Shown: piece after piece, positions 1 to 7,164 of the stretch
Numbering within the stretch: the stretch's first letter is position 1
How the letters are laid out: each line of letters opens with the position of its first letter
DNA from: an uncultured Oscillospiraceae bacterium
GTDB taxonomy: Bacteria > Bacillota > Clostridia > Oscillospirales > Acutalibacteraceae
Direction of reading: 5' to 3'
NCBI GenBank assembly: GCA_948471095.1
Contig: CAOKRG010000002.1
Coordinates: 1-64,000, forward strand
Length of the DNA stretch: 64,000 nucleotides
Made by a program: the position numbers and the translations under genes
Notes under the pieces: model-generated
Seen by the model: only the letters and a program-made list of their open reading frames with translations
Told to the model about the DNA's origin: nothing
Databases searched by the model: none

Positions 1-2
1 AC

Positions 3-227
3 GAGGCAATCAGCGAGATCAAAGAGGACAGCGGAAGGGAGATGGAATACATGACGCTGGCAATGAAGATGATGGACGAACGCAAAGAAGCCTTTGAGCA
101 AGGCGAACGTGCCAGCCAAATCAAGACCATCAAGCGTATGCTTTCCCGTGGCCTGAGCCTGGAGGACATCAGCGATATGATTGGTCTTGAATTGGAAGAA
201 GTCAAAAAGCTGGCCGGGCAGGAATAA
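3..227 (+). CDS. Rpn/PD-(D/E)XK nuclease-transposase family protein, C-terminal end (partial)
   Basis: Open frame running in from the left edge, about 74 residues to a stop. The visible part is a charged helical tail that ends with a short helix-turn-helix-like segment (LSLEDISDMIGLELEEVKKL). Such tails are common at the end of Rpn-family recombination-promoting nucleases and related PD-(D/E)XK transposase-like proteins of Clostridia. The catalytic domain lies outside the window, so the family call rests on the tail only. A rho-independent terminator follows within about 20 bases. Confidence 0.5.
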   Translation, partial: EAISEIKEDSGREMEYMTLAMKMMDERKEAFEQGERASQIKTIKRMLSRGLSLEDISDMIGLELEEVKKLAGQE

Positions 228-247
228 TCATTGAATTTCATTTATAT

Positions 248-278
248 GAGCACTCCACAAATGGTGCTCTTTTCTTTT
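248..278 (+). terminator. Rho-independent terminator after the Rpn-like gene
   Basis: GAGCAC and GTGCTC form a 6-bp stem around a 10-base loop, followed by TTTTCTTTT. It closes the upstream gene just before the next promoter. Confidence 0.75.
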
Positions 279-285
279 GTGAAAT

Positions 286-314
286 TTGACAGATTCCACA
301 GAATATGAGATAAT
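286..314 (+). promoter_or_regulatory. Sigma-A-type promoter of the recombinase fragment
   Basis: TTGACA (286-291), a 17-base spacer, then GATAAT (309-314). It lies about 95 bases upstream of the recombinase start. Confidence 0.65.
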
Positions 315-409
315 ATTATCGAAGGGAAACCTCTATCTGTACCTTGAAAATTTCATATTGGGATATGCTGGTCTGTCATTTTTACGAATCAGAAAAGGAT
401 GGACTGTAT

Positions 410-547
410 ATGAAAAACACAAGCATTATCCCAAACCATGTTTCAGAAACCCTAGTTTTCGACAAAGATACCGGCTGGCGGGAGAATATACCTGCCTACA
501 TCGAGCCGGGCACCAGGGTGTTGTGCCTTTACCGTGTTTCCACTGAT
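410..547 (+). pseudogene. Large serine recombinase, N-terminal fragment only
   Basis: About 46 residues are readable from the ATG at 410. The end, RVLCLYRVSTD, is the beta strand and catalytic-serine motif (Y-R-V-S-T-D) that opens the resolvase domain of serine recombinases. Full proteins have about 450-550 residues. Here homology stops abruptly around 541-548, where the sequence becomes a PAPS-reductase-like gene in another frame. The fragment has its own promoter, so it was once a normal gene start. It cannot recombine DNA as it stands. Confidence 0.7.
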
Positions 548-1058
548 ACTCGCCTCTATCTCCGGCGGGAAAGACTCGCTCGCGGCCCTCATAACGCATA
601 TCGAAAGCGGCGGGCGGTGCGACGGCGCGGTATATTGCCGGATAATGTTCGACGACGAGACGAGCGCGGAATACCCGGAGCATGAGGATTTCTTGTTTAA
701 CAAGTGCTTTCCGACGCTCGAGCGGGAGTACGGGGTTAAAACCGAAATCGTGCAAGGGAGATATACATACGTCGATTGCTTTCACAGAAAGCACGAACGA
801 GGGAAACGGATAGGGGCGATATGGGGCTTTCCCTATTTGCTCGGCGCGTGGTGCAATACCCGGCTAAAGGTTAGACCAATGCGAGCGCATATAAAAACGC
901 TCGGAGAATTTACCGAAATCGTAGGAATAGCCGCCGACGAAACAGAGCGGGCAGAGAAAAAGACCGTAGCCGGGAAAATCCTACCTCTCGTAGAGCAAGG
1001 AATTACAGAGGCCGAGACTTTCGACATTTGCCGGAGCCGGGGCCTAATCTATTACTAA
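534..1058 (+). pseudogene. Phosphoadenosine phosphosulfate reductase-like PP-loop protein, fragment
   Basis: The frame can be opened from a GTG at 534, but that codon belongs to the recombinase fragment. Homology proper starts near 549 with the PP-loop ATP-binding motif SISGGKDS. The ILASISGGKDSLAALI and EIVGIAADE segments fit the PAPS reductase/DndC-like family often carried by Clostridia phages, where it probably acts in nucleotide or sulfur chemistry. The last residues read SRGLIYY and stop. The family normally continues with a cysteine-containing C-terminal part, so the gene seems cut at both ends. No ribosome site is visible. Confidence 0.65.
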
Positions 1059-1081
1059 TGAATCTTCCCTCGTTTTGGGCC

Positions 1082-1486
1082 CTACAGGGCGTCTGTGATC
1101 CGGCGCAGGTCTTCGTAATTAACGTCCTGGTAGTGGCGCAGCATTTCGGTGCTTGTGTGGCCCATAAGCTCCAGCTTATCCTTGTCCGGGGCCTCTACCC
1201 GCTTCATCAGGGTGGCGAAGGTGTGGCGGCAGGAGTGGGGCGTGTACTTCTTGCGGTTAACTCCATCCACCATCTCAGTGGGGTTTTCAACGCCGCAGTC
1301 ATCCAGAACCTGGTAGAAAAGGGCGCGGTACTTTTTGATACCCATGGCCGCTCCGTCTTCCCGGCAGAAGACCGGGCCCGAAAGTTTGCGGGCCGTTAAG
1401 CGGTCCACAATGGGCTGGATTTTGGGCGATACCGTTACGATGCGGTCCTGGCCGGCATCGGTTTTGGCCCCCCTACCTCGGCCCAC
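1082..1486 (-). pseudogene. Tyrosine recombinase (phage integrase), C-terminal catalytic fragment
   Basis: About 130 residues of a phage-type integrase on the minus strand. The active-site signatures HSCRHTFATL (H-x-x-R box) and LMGHTSTEMLRHYQDV (His and nucleophilic Tyr) are intact, as is the KTDAGQDR segment that precedes them. The arm-binding and core-binding domains and the first Arg box are missing, because homology ends near 1472-1490 where a phage tail gene starts on the other strand. It has no start or ribosome site of its own. It is probably a broken integrase, or an assembly join. Confidence 0.75.
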
Positions 1487-1511
1487 GGCTGGCCTTAATC
1501 GAGGTGTAGCT

Positions 1512-1850
1512 ATGCAGCCGGTATCTCAAGCGTGGAAAGACAACCAGAGGAAGAACCTAGTCTCGGAAAGCTTTGTGGAAATCTCCATGCGAATGGGCGA
1601 CCCGGACGTACAGGCTCAGGCGGCGATTACCACTAATGGGCAGGAGGCCATTGCCAATCCCCGGGACCTATTGGACGGCACCGCCGCCCCTATTAAGTAC
1701 GCCAGCTTGGAGCCCTTCCTTTGGGTGCTGGACGGCAGCTTTCCGCTGGCCGGAGAAGAAGACACGGAAGAACACGAAGGCTTTATTCCCCGCGGGGAGG
1801 AAGAACCCCTGCAAACGGCGGACGGTAAAATCTTTTATTCCGCCACATAA
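1512..1850 (+). CDS. Phage tail-associated protein, short or truncated
   Basis: 112 residues from an ATG preceded by GAGGTG. The start (VSQAWKDN, LVSESFVEISM) resembles the N-terminus of large tail proteins of Clostridia siphophages, which are usually several hundred residues long, so most of the protein appears to be missing. The C-terminal half is acidic (GEEDTEEHEGF). It is followed 9 bases later by another small tail gene and belongs to a three-gene phage tail remnant. Function is inferred only from N-terminal likeness and neighbours. Confidence 0.5.
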   Translation: MQPVSQAWKDNQRKNLVSESFVEISMRMGDPDVQAQAAITTNGQEAIANPRDLLDGTAAPIKYASLEPFLWVLDGSFPLAGEEDTEEHEGFIPRGEEEPLQTADGKIFYSAT

Positions 1851-1859
1851 GGAGGAGCT

Positions 1860-2315
1860 ATGGCATACGAGAGCAGTTATACGGGCTATGAAATCGACCG
1901 GGCTATTGGAGAGGTACGCAAGCGGGCCAAGGCCTGGGACGCCAAGCAGCAGAAGCTGACCGGTGCTCCCGGCCAGCTGGTGGGCTTTGACGAGAGAGGC
2001 AACGCCATCCCGGTTGATAGCGGCGGGACCGGCCCCGCCGTCGCGCCAGCCCAGCGCTGGGAGGTGACCCTGCCCGCGTCCGGCTGGCAGGACCTTTCCC
2101 AGACGGTATATATCCAAGGAATTTCGGCGGAGGAAGGGGACCAGCTAATCCAGCCCGTGCCCAAAAGCGCTAGCTTCGCGGCCTATGCGGAGGCGGAAAT
2201 TCACGTAAGCCAAAGCCTCAACCAGCTGGTCTTTACCTGCAAAGAGCCCCCCGTTTCCGATATCGGCCTTTATATCGTAATTCAGAATTTAGGAGGCGCT
2301 TCCGATGGTATTTGA
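1860..2315 (+). CDS. Phage tail-region protein of unknown fold
   Basis: 151 residues with a strong AAGGAGGAGCT ribosome site. The N-terminal part (YTGYEIDRAIGEV) is a short motif I associate with tail-fibre-adjacent proteins of Gram-positive phages. The rest is beta-rich (WEVTLPASGWQDL, LVFTCKEPP) and may be a baseplate or receptor-binding accessory domain. It overlaps the next gene by 11 bases. No catalytic motif was recognised. Confidence 0.5.
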   Translation: MAYESSYTGYEIDRAIGEVRKRAKAWDAKQQKLTGAPGQLVGFDERGNAIPVDSGGTGPAVAPAQRWEVTLPASGWQDLSQTVYIQGISAEEGDQLIQPVPKSASFAAYAEAEIHVSQSLNQLVFTCKEPPVSDIGLYIVIQNLGGASDGI

Positions 2316-2505
2316 CCCTGTAATTTATCAGAAGACTGGCGGCACAGATTATTCGGACTACCCTGTGGGCAGCGTGATCCTCAGCGCCAGTCAAGACGTG
2401 GGGCCTGAGTGGCTGCGCTGCGATGGGTCCTACATCAACGAAAGCCAGTACCCGGAGCTGACCGCCGCCCTGGGCAAGCACAGTCCAGGAGTATCAACGC
2501 CATGA
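2305..2505 (+). pseudogene. Phage tail fibre collar-domain protein, truncated
   Basis: 66 residues from an ATG behind GGAGG. The segment YPVGSVILSASQ...PEWLRCDGSYINESQYPEL is the phage tail collar fold (W-L-x-C-D-G-x) seen in fibre tips. The domain normally runs on for well over 100 residues, but here the frame breaks after TAALGKHS and ends at 2505. It marks the right boundary of the phage-derived patchwork. Confidence 0.65.
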
Positions 2506-2515
2506 TACCACGCCA

Positions 2516-2542
2516 AACATGACCACGGAACGTCATGTTTTC
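2516..2542 (+). terminator. Hairpin at the end of the phage remnant
   Basis: AACATGAC and GTCATGTT form a perfect 8-bp stem followed by TTTTC. A second small palindrome, GTATCA-acgcca-TGATAC (2491-2508), lies directly upstream. Confidence 0.5.
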
Positions 2543-2561
2543 AAAAAGCCCCAAGAAAAAA

Positions 2562-2598
2562 CAAAAAAGCCCGGGCAGGAGCTCTGCCGCGGGCTTTT
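2562..2598 (-). terminator. Terminator of acpP
   Basis: On the minus strand AAAGCCCGCGGCAG pairs with CTGCCCGGGCTTT (one bulge) and is followed by a long T tract (the A-rich stretch 2551-2568 of the plus strand). Confidence 0.85.
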
Positions 2599-2608
2599 AA
2601 AGCGGGGT

Positions 2609-2842
2609 TCAATCTTTGGCGTGGCTCTCGATGTACTCTACCAGCGCCCCTACCGTTTTAATGTTTTCCACTTCCTCGTCCGGAATCTCCACCTCGAAAT
2701 CGTCCTCAATGGTCATCAGCAGGTCCACCACGTCCAGGGAGTCGGCCCCCAGGTCGTCTTCCAGCAGGGTTTCGGGGGTGATGTCCTTCTCTTCCACACT
2801 GAACTGCTCGCTGAGGATCGTTTTGATTTTTTCCAGTACCAT
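2609..2842 (-). CDS. acpP: Acyl carrier protein
   Basis: 77-residue acidic protein that carries growing fatty acyl chains as 4'-phosphopantetheine thioesters in the cytoplasm. The attachment motif LGADSLDVVDL is intact, with the modified serine at about residue 35. Length and the all-helical acidic composition are typical. The ATG at 2842 is chosen because TTAGGAGGC lies just upstream and the protein then starts MVLEKIKTIL, the usual ACP start; a longer in-frame extension is possible but has no ribosome site. No other fatty-acid genes are in the window. It has its own promoter and terminator, so it is probably monocistronic. Confidence 0.95.
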   Translation of the reverse strand: MVLEKIKTILSEQFSVEEKDITPETLLEDDLGADSLDVVDLLMTIEDDFEVEIPDEEVENIKTVGALVEYIESHAKD

Positions 2843-2914
2843 ACTTTGCGTGCCTCCTAAAAAATTTGGTTTTTCTGGTTTTTGTCGGGGCCAGGCCTGC
2901 CCTAGGGGGGGATA

Positions 2915-2943
2915 TGGACAAAATCTGTCCAATGTGGTATAAT
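2915..2943 (+). promoter_or_regulatory. Promoter of aroE-aroK
   Basis: TGGACA (2915-2920), 17 bases, TATAAT (2938-2943). A dyad GGACA-aaatc-TGTCC (2916-2930) overlaps the -35 box and could be an operator. The 5' leader to aroE is about 165 bases. Confidence 0.65.
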
Positions 2944-3022
2944 GCGGAACGTCCCCCTTCTTTGGGGCGAACCGGGCCGCGGCCCATAATCGCGAACCTG
3001 GAGTCAGGCTCTTACTACTTTC

Positions 3023-3051
3023 ATTTTATTTACTCTGCCCCGCTTTGTCAA
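3023..3051 (-). promoter_or_regulatory. Promoter of acpP
   Basis: On the minus strand TTGACA (3046-3051), 17 bases, TAAAAT (3023-3028). The acpP leader would be about 170 bases and overlaps the divergent aroE leader. Confidence 0.65.
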
Positions 3052-3114
3052 CTATGAATTCAAAATATTTCCGAATATCCTGCAAATATCCCGAAAAAAT
3101 AGGAGGAATGCTCC

Positions 3115-4002
3115 GTGAACCCGCAAAACGTTGCCGTCATCGGCCACCCCATCGGCCATACCATGTCGCCCTTCATCCAGGAGCGCCTGTTTCAGCTCGC
3201 GCATATCCCGGTCCATTACCGGGTGATCGACGTGCCGGATTTGGCCAAGGCCTTTCCCCAGCTTCTGCGGGAGCTGGACTGCTTCAACGTGACGATTCCC
3301 TACAAAAGCGAGCTTTTGGACTATGTCCATACCAGCAGCCTTTGGGCCCGGACCTGCGGTTCGGCCAACACCGTCAAGGTGGATCATGATGGACCCGAGG
3401 GGGATTTTTCCTATGCGGACACCACTGACGGCCCAGGCGCGGACCTGTCCCTTTCCCACCACGGGCTGGACCTGAACCGGGAGCTGGTGATTCTGGGCCA
3501 TGGGGGCGCGGCCAAGGCCATTGCCTTCGAGGCGGCCAAGCGGCCGGGCTTCCGGCTCACCTTTGTCCACCGGGAGGGCTCGTACCACAAGGCTATGGAG
3601 CTGGCCAACCTGCTGGCCGGCTATGCTCGAGGGCAGGGGGACAAGGATTTCCGCGTCAAAGTGATGAGCTACCAGGAGCTGGAAGCGGACCTGGGCGGAC
3701 GCTATGAACTGCTGGTGAACGCCACCAGCGTGGGTATGCACCCCCACCCGGACGCCTGCCCGGTCAGCGAACAGGTCATCGCCCGGTCCCAAGCCGTGTT
3801 CGATGTGGTATACAACCCCAGGGAAACTCTGCTGCTCAAGCGTGCCCGCCAGCTGGGGGTGCAGGCCGTGGGCGGCATGGGGATGCTGGTCTGCCAGGCT
3901 GCCTACTCCCACAAGATATGGTACGGCACAGAGTTCAATCCTCAGGACCTGTTGCAGTTAATTGAGGACGCGGAAGCGGAGCTGGCCCGGAAATTCGGCT
4001 GA
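3115..4002 (+). CDS. aroE: Shikimate dehydrogenase
   Basis: 295-residue enzyme that reduces 3-dehydroshikimate to shikimate with NADPH. The GTG start at 3115 is chosen for its AGGAGGA ribosome site. The substrate-binding loop reads HPIGHTMSP, so the first serine of the usual S-x-S pair is threonine. The catalytic lysine is in NVTIPYK (about residue 64) and its aspartate partner in TTDG (about 105). The nucleotide-binding loop is LGHGGAAKAIA. The family is usually 270-290 residues, so length is normal. aroK begins 22 bases after the stop and the pair shares one promoter. The Thr substitution is conservative and does not argue against activity. Confidence 0.93.
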   Translation: MNPQNVAVIGHPIGHTMSPFIQERLFQLAHIPVHYRVIDVPDLAKAFPQLLRELDCFNVTIPYKSELLDYVHTSSLWARTCGSANTVKVDHDGPEGDFSYADTTDGPGADLSLSHHGLDLNRELVILGHGGAAKAIAFEAAKRPGFRLTFVHREGSYHKAMELANLLAGYARGQGDKDFRVKVMSYQELEADLGGRYELLVNATSVGMHPHPDACPVSEQVIARSQAVFDVVYNPRETLLLKRARQLGVQAVGGMGMLVCQAAYSHKIWYGTEFNPQDLLQLIEDAEAELARKFG

Positions 4003-4024
4003 AGAAGGGGAGGGAGTGGGCAGT

Positions 4025-4561
4025 ATGACCAATGGGAACATTATCCTCTGCGGCTTTATGGGCTGCGGCAAGACCAGCGTGGGACGGCGCGCCGCCAAGC
4101 TGATGGGCCGAAAATTCTGCGACCTGGACCAGTACATTGAGGAGCGGGAGGGCATGAGCGTAAAAGAAATCTTCGCCCAATACGGCGAGGAGGGCTTTCG
4201 GGAGCGGGAGGCCCGGGCCGTGAGGGAGGTAGCCTTCCGCCGGGGCCTGGTGGTGGCCAGCGGCGGCGGCACGGTGCTTCGGGCGGACAATGTGGAGGCC
4301 TTCCACAGGAAGGGCGGGGTCGTGGTCTATTTAGACGCGCCCCTGGCCGCTCTGCAGGAGCGCCTAAAGCGGGACAAGCGCCGGCCCCTGCTCCAGGTGC
4401 CGGACCGCCGCCGGGTGATCTGCGAGCTCCACGCCCAGCGCGCGCCCCTCTACCAGGCGGCGGCGGATGTGACCGTGGACGCGGGCGCGCCCCCTTTGGC
4501 CGTGGCCAAGCGGGTGGCTGCGGCCTGCCGGGCATGGAAGGGCCCCGAAGAGGGGAAGTAG
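4025..4561 (+). CDS. aroK: Shikimate kinase
   Basis: 178-residue P-loop kinase that phosphorylates shikimate. It shows Walker A (GFMGCGKTSVG), the substrate-binding DLDQYIEE and FREREARA segments, the VVASGGGTVLR loop, and a lid region with KRDKRRPLL. The ATG at 4025 is preceded by GGAGGGAG; an upstream in-frame start would overlap aroE and lacks a ribosome site. It is co-transcribed with aroE. The next step enzymes (aroA, aroC) are not in the window. Confidence 0.93.
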   Translation: MTNGNIILCGFMGCGKTSVGRRAAKLMGRKFCDLDQYIEEREGMSVKEIFAQYGEEGFREREARAVREVAFRRGLVVASGGGTVLRADNVEAFHRKGGVVVYLDAPLAALQERLKRDKRRPLLQVPDRRRVICELHAQRAPLYQAAADVTVDAGAPPLAVAKRVAAACRAWKGPEEGK

Positions 4562-4611
4562 AACAAAGGAGCCCTGCGGCGGCGCTTTTTGAAGAGAGTG
4601 TTCAATGGACG

Positions 4612-4856
4612 TTGATATAGAAGTATTAGGCAGGGTCTCGCCTGTCGGCTCGGTCGGGTCAGAACGATTGCCACTGGCAATCTTCCCCCTCCGGCGGTCA
4701 AGTTCATCAAAGATGAACTTGCGGGGCTCTGGGTCTCAGCTGCCGCCTCGGTTGAGTTGGCGAAGCCAACTCATGTTCGCGGCATGTCTGCCACTGGCAG
4801 ACGCTCACCCCCTAAGAACCCCGCAACCTTTGTAAAGATTGACAAAACTTTTACTG
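4612..4856 (-). repeat. Hairpin-rich interspersed repeat, copy 1 (minus orientation)
   Basis: Non-coding stretch containing, in order on the plus strand: GATTGCCACTGGCAATC (4666-4682), a 10-bp stem CAAGTTCATC/GATGAACTTG (4699-4721), TGAGTTGGCGAAGCCAACTCA (4753-4773), TCTGCCACTGGCAGA (4787-4801), then a CCCCTAAGAACCCCGCAACC arm. The reverse complement aligns with the copy at 8248-8545, including the shared tail GACCGAGCCG-CAGGCGAGACC (4634-4655 here). Hairpin positions are conserved while several stem sequences differ in a paired fashion. Confidence 0.75.
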
Positions 4857-4916
4857 GTTCGCTGACCGGACTTCGTTTATCAACGCATTTGGACGCTTCC
4901 CTTCTTGAAAAAAAAC

Positions 4917-4945
4917 TTGACATTCAGCCCCACTAGGAGTACAAT
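4917..4945 (+). promoter_or_regulatory. Promoter of the aroF-tyrA-aroB attenuator leader
   Basis: TTGACA (4917-4922), 17-base spacer, TACAAT (4940-4945). Transcription would start near 4952, about 30 bases ahead of the leader peptide start. Confidence 0.85.
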
Positions 4946-4981
4946 AAAGAAAATCTTATCACAACTTATAGGAGAGCCGCT

Positions 4982-5110
4982 ATGAGACCCATCCACGCCG
5001 CGCCGTTTTATTATTATTTTAGCCTGCGATTTACCCTGCGGGCTTTTTCCGCGTGGAGAATTTCATCCGGCCTCCGTCCGCCCCGAGCCTGCGAGTCTTT
5101 GGGCGTTTGA
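4982..5110 (+). CDS. Phe/Tyr leader peptide of the aroF operon
   Basis: 42-codon frame starting with ATG behind ATAGGAGAG. It begins MRPIHAAP and then reads FYYYF at codons 9-13, with further Phe codons at 17 and 22 and a Trp at 25: eight aromatic residues in the first 25. It sits between a strong promoter and an intrinsic terminator that precedes DAHP synthase. This is the classical layout of a transcription attenuator in which charged tRNA-Phe and tRNA-Tyr control read-through. The peptide has no expected function other than being translated. Confidence 0.75.
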   Translation: MRPIHAAPFYYYFSLRFTLRAFSAWRISSGLRPPRACESLGV

Positions 5111-5175
5111 GAAACAGCTTTCCACGGGAGATTTCCCGTGCCTTGCAGCGGAGCCGGAACCGGCCCCGCTTTTTT
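5067..5175 (+). promoter_or_regulatory. Attenuator of aroF: antiterminator arm, hairpin and terminator
   Basis: Terminator: AGCGGAGCCGG (5147-5157) pairs with CCGGCCCCGCT (5160-5170) with one mismatch, followed by a run of T to 5175. A separate perfect hairpin CACGGGA/TCCCGTG lies at 5123-5140. CCGGCCTCCG (5067-5076), inside the leader peptide frame, can pair with CGGAGCCGG (5149-5157), the terminator's 5' arm, with one bulged base. A ribosome stalled at FYYYF would leave 5067-5076 free to form this antiterminator. A ribosome moving to the stop at 5110 would cover it and allow termination. Confidence 0.7.
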
Positions 5176-5212
5176 GCTGCCCGTTCATCAATCTGACAGG
5201 AGAGTGAATTCA

Positions 5213-6226
5213 ATGATCATCGTATTAAAGCCCAATCAGCCGCAAGAAAGCGTAGACCGCTTTATGAAAAAGCTCACCGCCGCCTATGACGTCCAGGTAA
5301 ATACCTGGGTGGGCGCGTCCAGCACCGTGCTGGGCCTCATCGGCGACACCACCGCCATCGATGACGAGTACATTGCCGCCCAAGAGGTGGTGGCCTCTGT
5401 GCGCCGGGTGCAGGAGCCCTATAAAAAGGCCAACCGCAAGTTCCACCCCGAGGACACGGTCATTGAGCTCCCCGGAGGCCAGCGCATCGGCGGGGGAGGC
5501 CTGGCCCTGATTGCGGGCCCTTGCTCGGTGGAGAGCGAGGAACAGATCTGCGGCGTGGCGGAGCGGGTGAAAGCCAGCGGGGCCCAGTTCCTGCGTGGCG
5601 GAGCCTTCAAGCCCCGCACATCGCCCTATGCCTTCCAGGGTATGAAGGCCGAGGGCCTGGAGCTCCTCTCCGAGGCCAAGCAGAAGACCGGCCTGCCCAT
5701 TGTCACGGAGATTATGAGCATCGACCACCTGCCCCTATTCGATGATGTGGACATTATTCAGGTGGGGGCCCGGAATATGCAGAACTTCGAGCTGCTTAAG
5801 CGGCTGGGGAAGCTCCACAAGCCAATCCTGCTCAAGCGCGGCTTGGCCAACACCATGGAAGAGCTGCTTATGAGCGCCGAATACATTATGGCCGGGGGCA
5901 ACGAACAGGTGATCCTCTGTGAGCGGGGCATCCGCACTTATGAGACCATGACCCGCAACACCCTGGACATCTCCGCCGTGCCGGTTCTCAAGCGTCTGTC
6001 CCATCTGCCCGTGGTGGTGGACCCCAGTCACGCCAGCGGCGTCAACTGGCTCATCGAGCCCCTGGCCGTGGCCGCCGCGGCCATTGGGGCGGACGGCCTG
6101 ATCATCGAGGTGCACAACGACCCCAGCCACGCCCTTTGCGACGGGGCCCAGTCCATCACTCCGGACCAGTTTGACGGGCTGGCCCGTAAAGTCATCCAGC
6201 TCTCCAACATGGTAAAAAGCCTATGA
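5213..6226 (+). CDS. aroF: 3-Deoxy-7-phosphoheptulonate (DAHP) synthase, type I-beta with N-terminal regulatory domain
   Basis: 337-residue first enzyme of the shikimate pathway; it condenses phosphoenolpyruvate and erythrose 4-phosphate. Residues about 1-65 form a ferredoxin-like regulatory domain (MIIVLKPNQP...), as in Thermotoga-type enzymes feedback-inhibited by Tyr or Phe. The barrel follows with AGPCSVES, RGGAFKPRTSPYAFQG, the metal and substrate residues in QVGARNMQNF, LLKRG, CERGIRTYE and the PVVVDPSHASG end motif. The ATG at 5213 has AGGAGAG upstream; the next gene overlaps by 4 bases. Expression is probably controlled by the leader attenuator as well as by feedback inhibition. Confidence 0.95.
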   Translation: MIIVLKPNQPQESVDRFMKKLTAAYDVQVNTWVGASSTVLGLIGDTTAIDDEYIAAQEVVASVRRVQEPYKKANRKFHPEDTVIELPGGQRIGGGGLALIAGPCSVESEEQICGVAERVKASGAQFLRGGAFKPRTSPYAFQGMKAEGLELLSEAKQKTGLPIVTEIMSIDHLPLFDDVDIIQVGARNMQNFELLKRLGKLHKPILLKRGLANTMEELLMSAEYIMAGGNEQVILCERGIRTYETMTRNTLDISAVPVLKRLSHLPVVVDPSHASGVNWLIEPLAVAAAAIGADGLIIEVHNDPSHALCDGAQSITPDQFDGLARKVIQLSNMVKSL

Positions 6227-7050
6227 AAATCATCATCGTCGGCTTGGGGCTGATCGGCGGGTCCATCGCCAAATCTCTCAAGCAGAACACCCCCCATCAA
6301 GTTTTGGGCATGGACACGGACCAGGACGTCCTTTTGGACGCCTGCTCCTGCGGAGCCATAGACGGCAAGGCGGCTCTGGAGGACCTAAAGACCGCCGGGC
6401 TGGTATATTTGTGCGTCTACCCAGAGGCGGCGCTGGCCTTTGCGAAAGAGCAGGGCCCGCTGCTGCCAGAGGGCTGCGTTCTCACGGACGCCTGCGGCGT
6501 TAAGGCCGCGGTGTGCGCGGGCATGGAAAGGCTGGCCGGAACAGGCCGCTATGCCTATGTGGCGGGGCACCCCATGGCGGGCAAGGAGCGCAGCGGCTTC
6601 GGGGCCAGCGACCCCAGCATTTTCATAGGGGCCTCCTACATCATCGCGGACACCGGCGCGCCGGATTGGGCCGTGGCGCGGGTGGAGGAATTGGCCCGGG
6701 CCATGGGTTTTGGGTGCATCGTCCACACCACACCCCAGCGGCACGACCAGATGATCGCCTTTACCTCCCAAGCGCCCCACGCCCTGGCCTGCGCCTATGT
6801 GATGAGCCCCCGCTGCCCAGAGCACCAGGGCTTCTCAGCGGGCAGCTACCGGGACGTTTCCCGGGTGGCCAGCATCAACGACGCTCTTTGGAGCCGCCTC
6901 TTTTTGGACAACCGGGAGGCCCTGGTGGAGGAGCTGGACCAGCTCCAGCGGAACATCGGGGCCATTCGGGACGCGGTGGCCGGGGAGGACGAAGAGGCCC
7001 TGCGGCGGCTGCTGAAAGCGGCGGCAGAGGTAAAGCGCCAGTTTGGCTGA
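6223..7050 (+). CDS. tyrA: Prephenate dehydrogenase
   Basis: 275-residue NAD(P)-dependent enzyme that converts prephenate to 4-hydroxyphenylpyruvate for tyrosine synthesis. The Rossmann motif is GLGLIGGSIAKSL at the N-terminus. Further family segments are DACGVK, the catalytic-histidine stretch VAGHPMAGKERSGF, and TTPQRHDQMIAFTSQAPH. No C-terminal ACT domain is present, so feedback control may be left to AroF and the attenuator. The start overlaps aroF's stop (ATGA), implying coupled translation. Confidence 0.93.
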   Translation: MKIIIVGLGLIGGSIAKSLKQNTPHQVLGMDTDQDVLLDACSCGAIDGKAALEDLKTAGLVYLCVYPEAALAFAKEQGPLLPEGCVLTDACGVKAAVCAGMERLAGTGRYAYVAGHPMAGKERSGFGASDPSIFIGASYIIADTGAPDWAVARVEELARAMGFGCIVHTTPQRHDQMIAFTSQAPHALACAYVMSPRCPEHQGFSAGSYRDVSRVASINDALWSRLFLDNREALVEELDQLQRNIGAIRDAVAGEDEEALRRLLKAAAEVKRQFG

Positions 7051-7164
7051 AAAATGGAGCGTCCGACAAAGGGGAAGGCCCAGGAGCAGGCGAGCCCCCT
7101 AACGCCATCCATAACAATGCCTTTCGGCCTCTCTCAAAAAAACAACCAGAAAGGAAACATCCCT

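Noticed and set aside
2305..2520. Possible diversity-generating retroelement target at the tail-fibre gene
   Set aside because: No template repeat or reverse transcriptase is in the window, and the gene is simply truncated.
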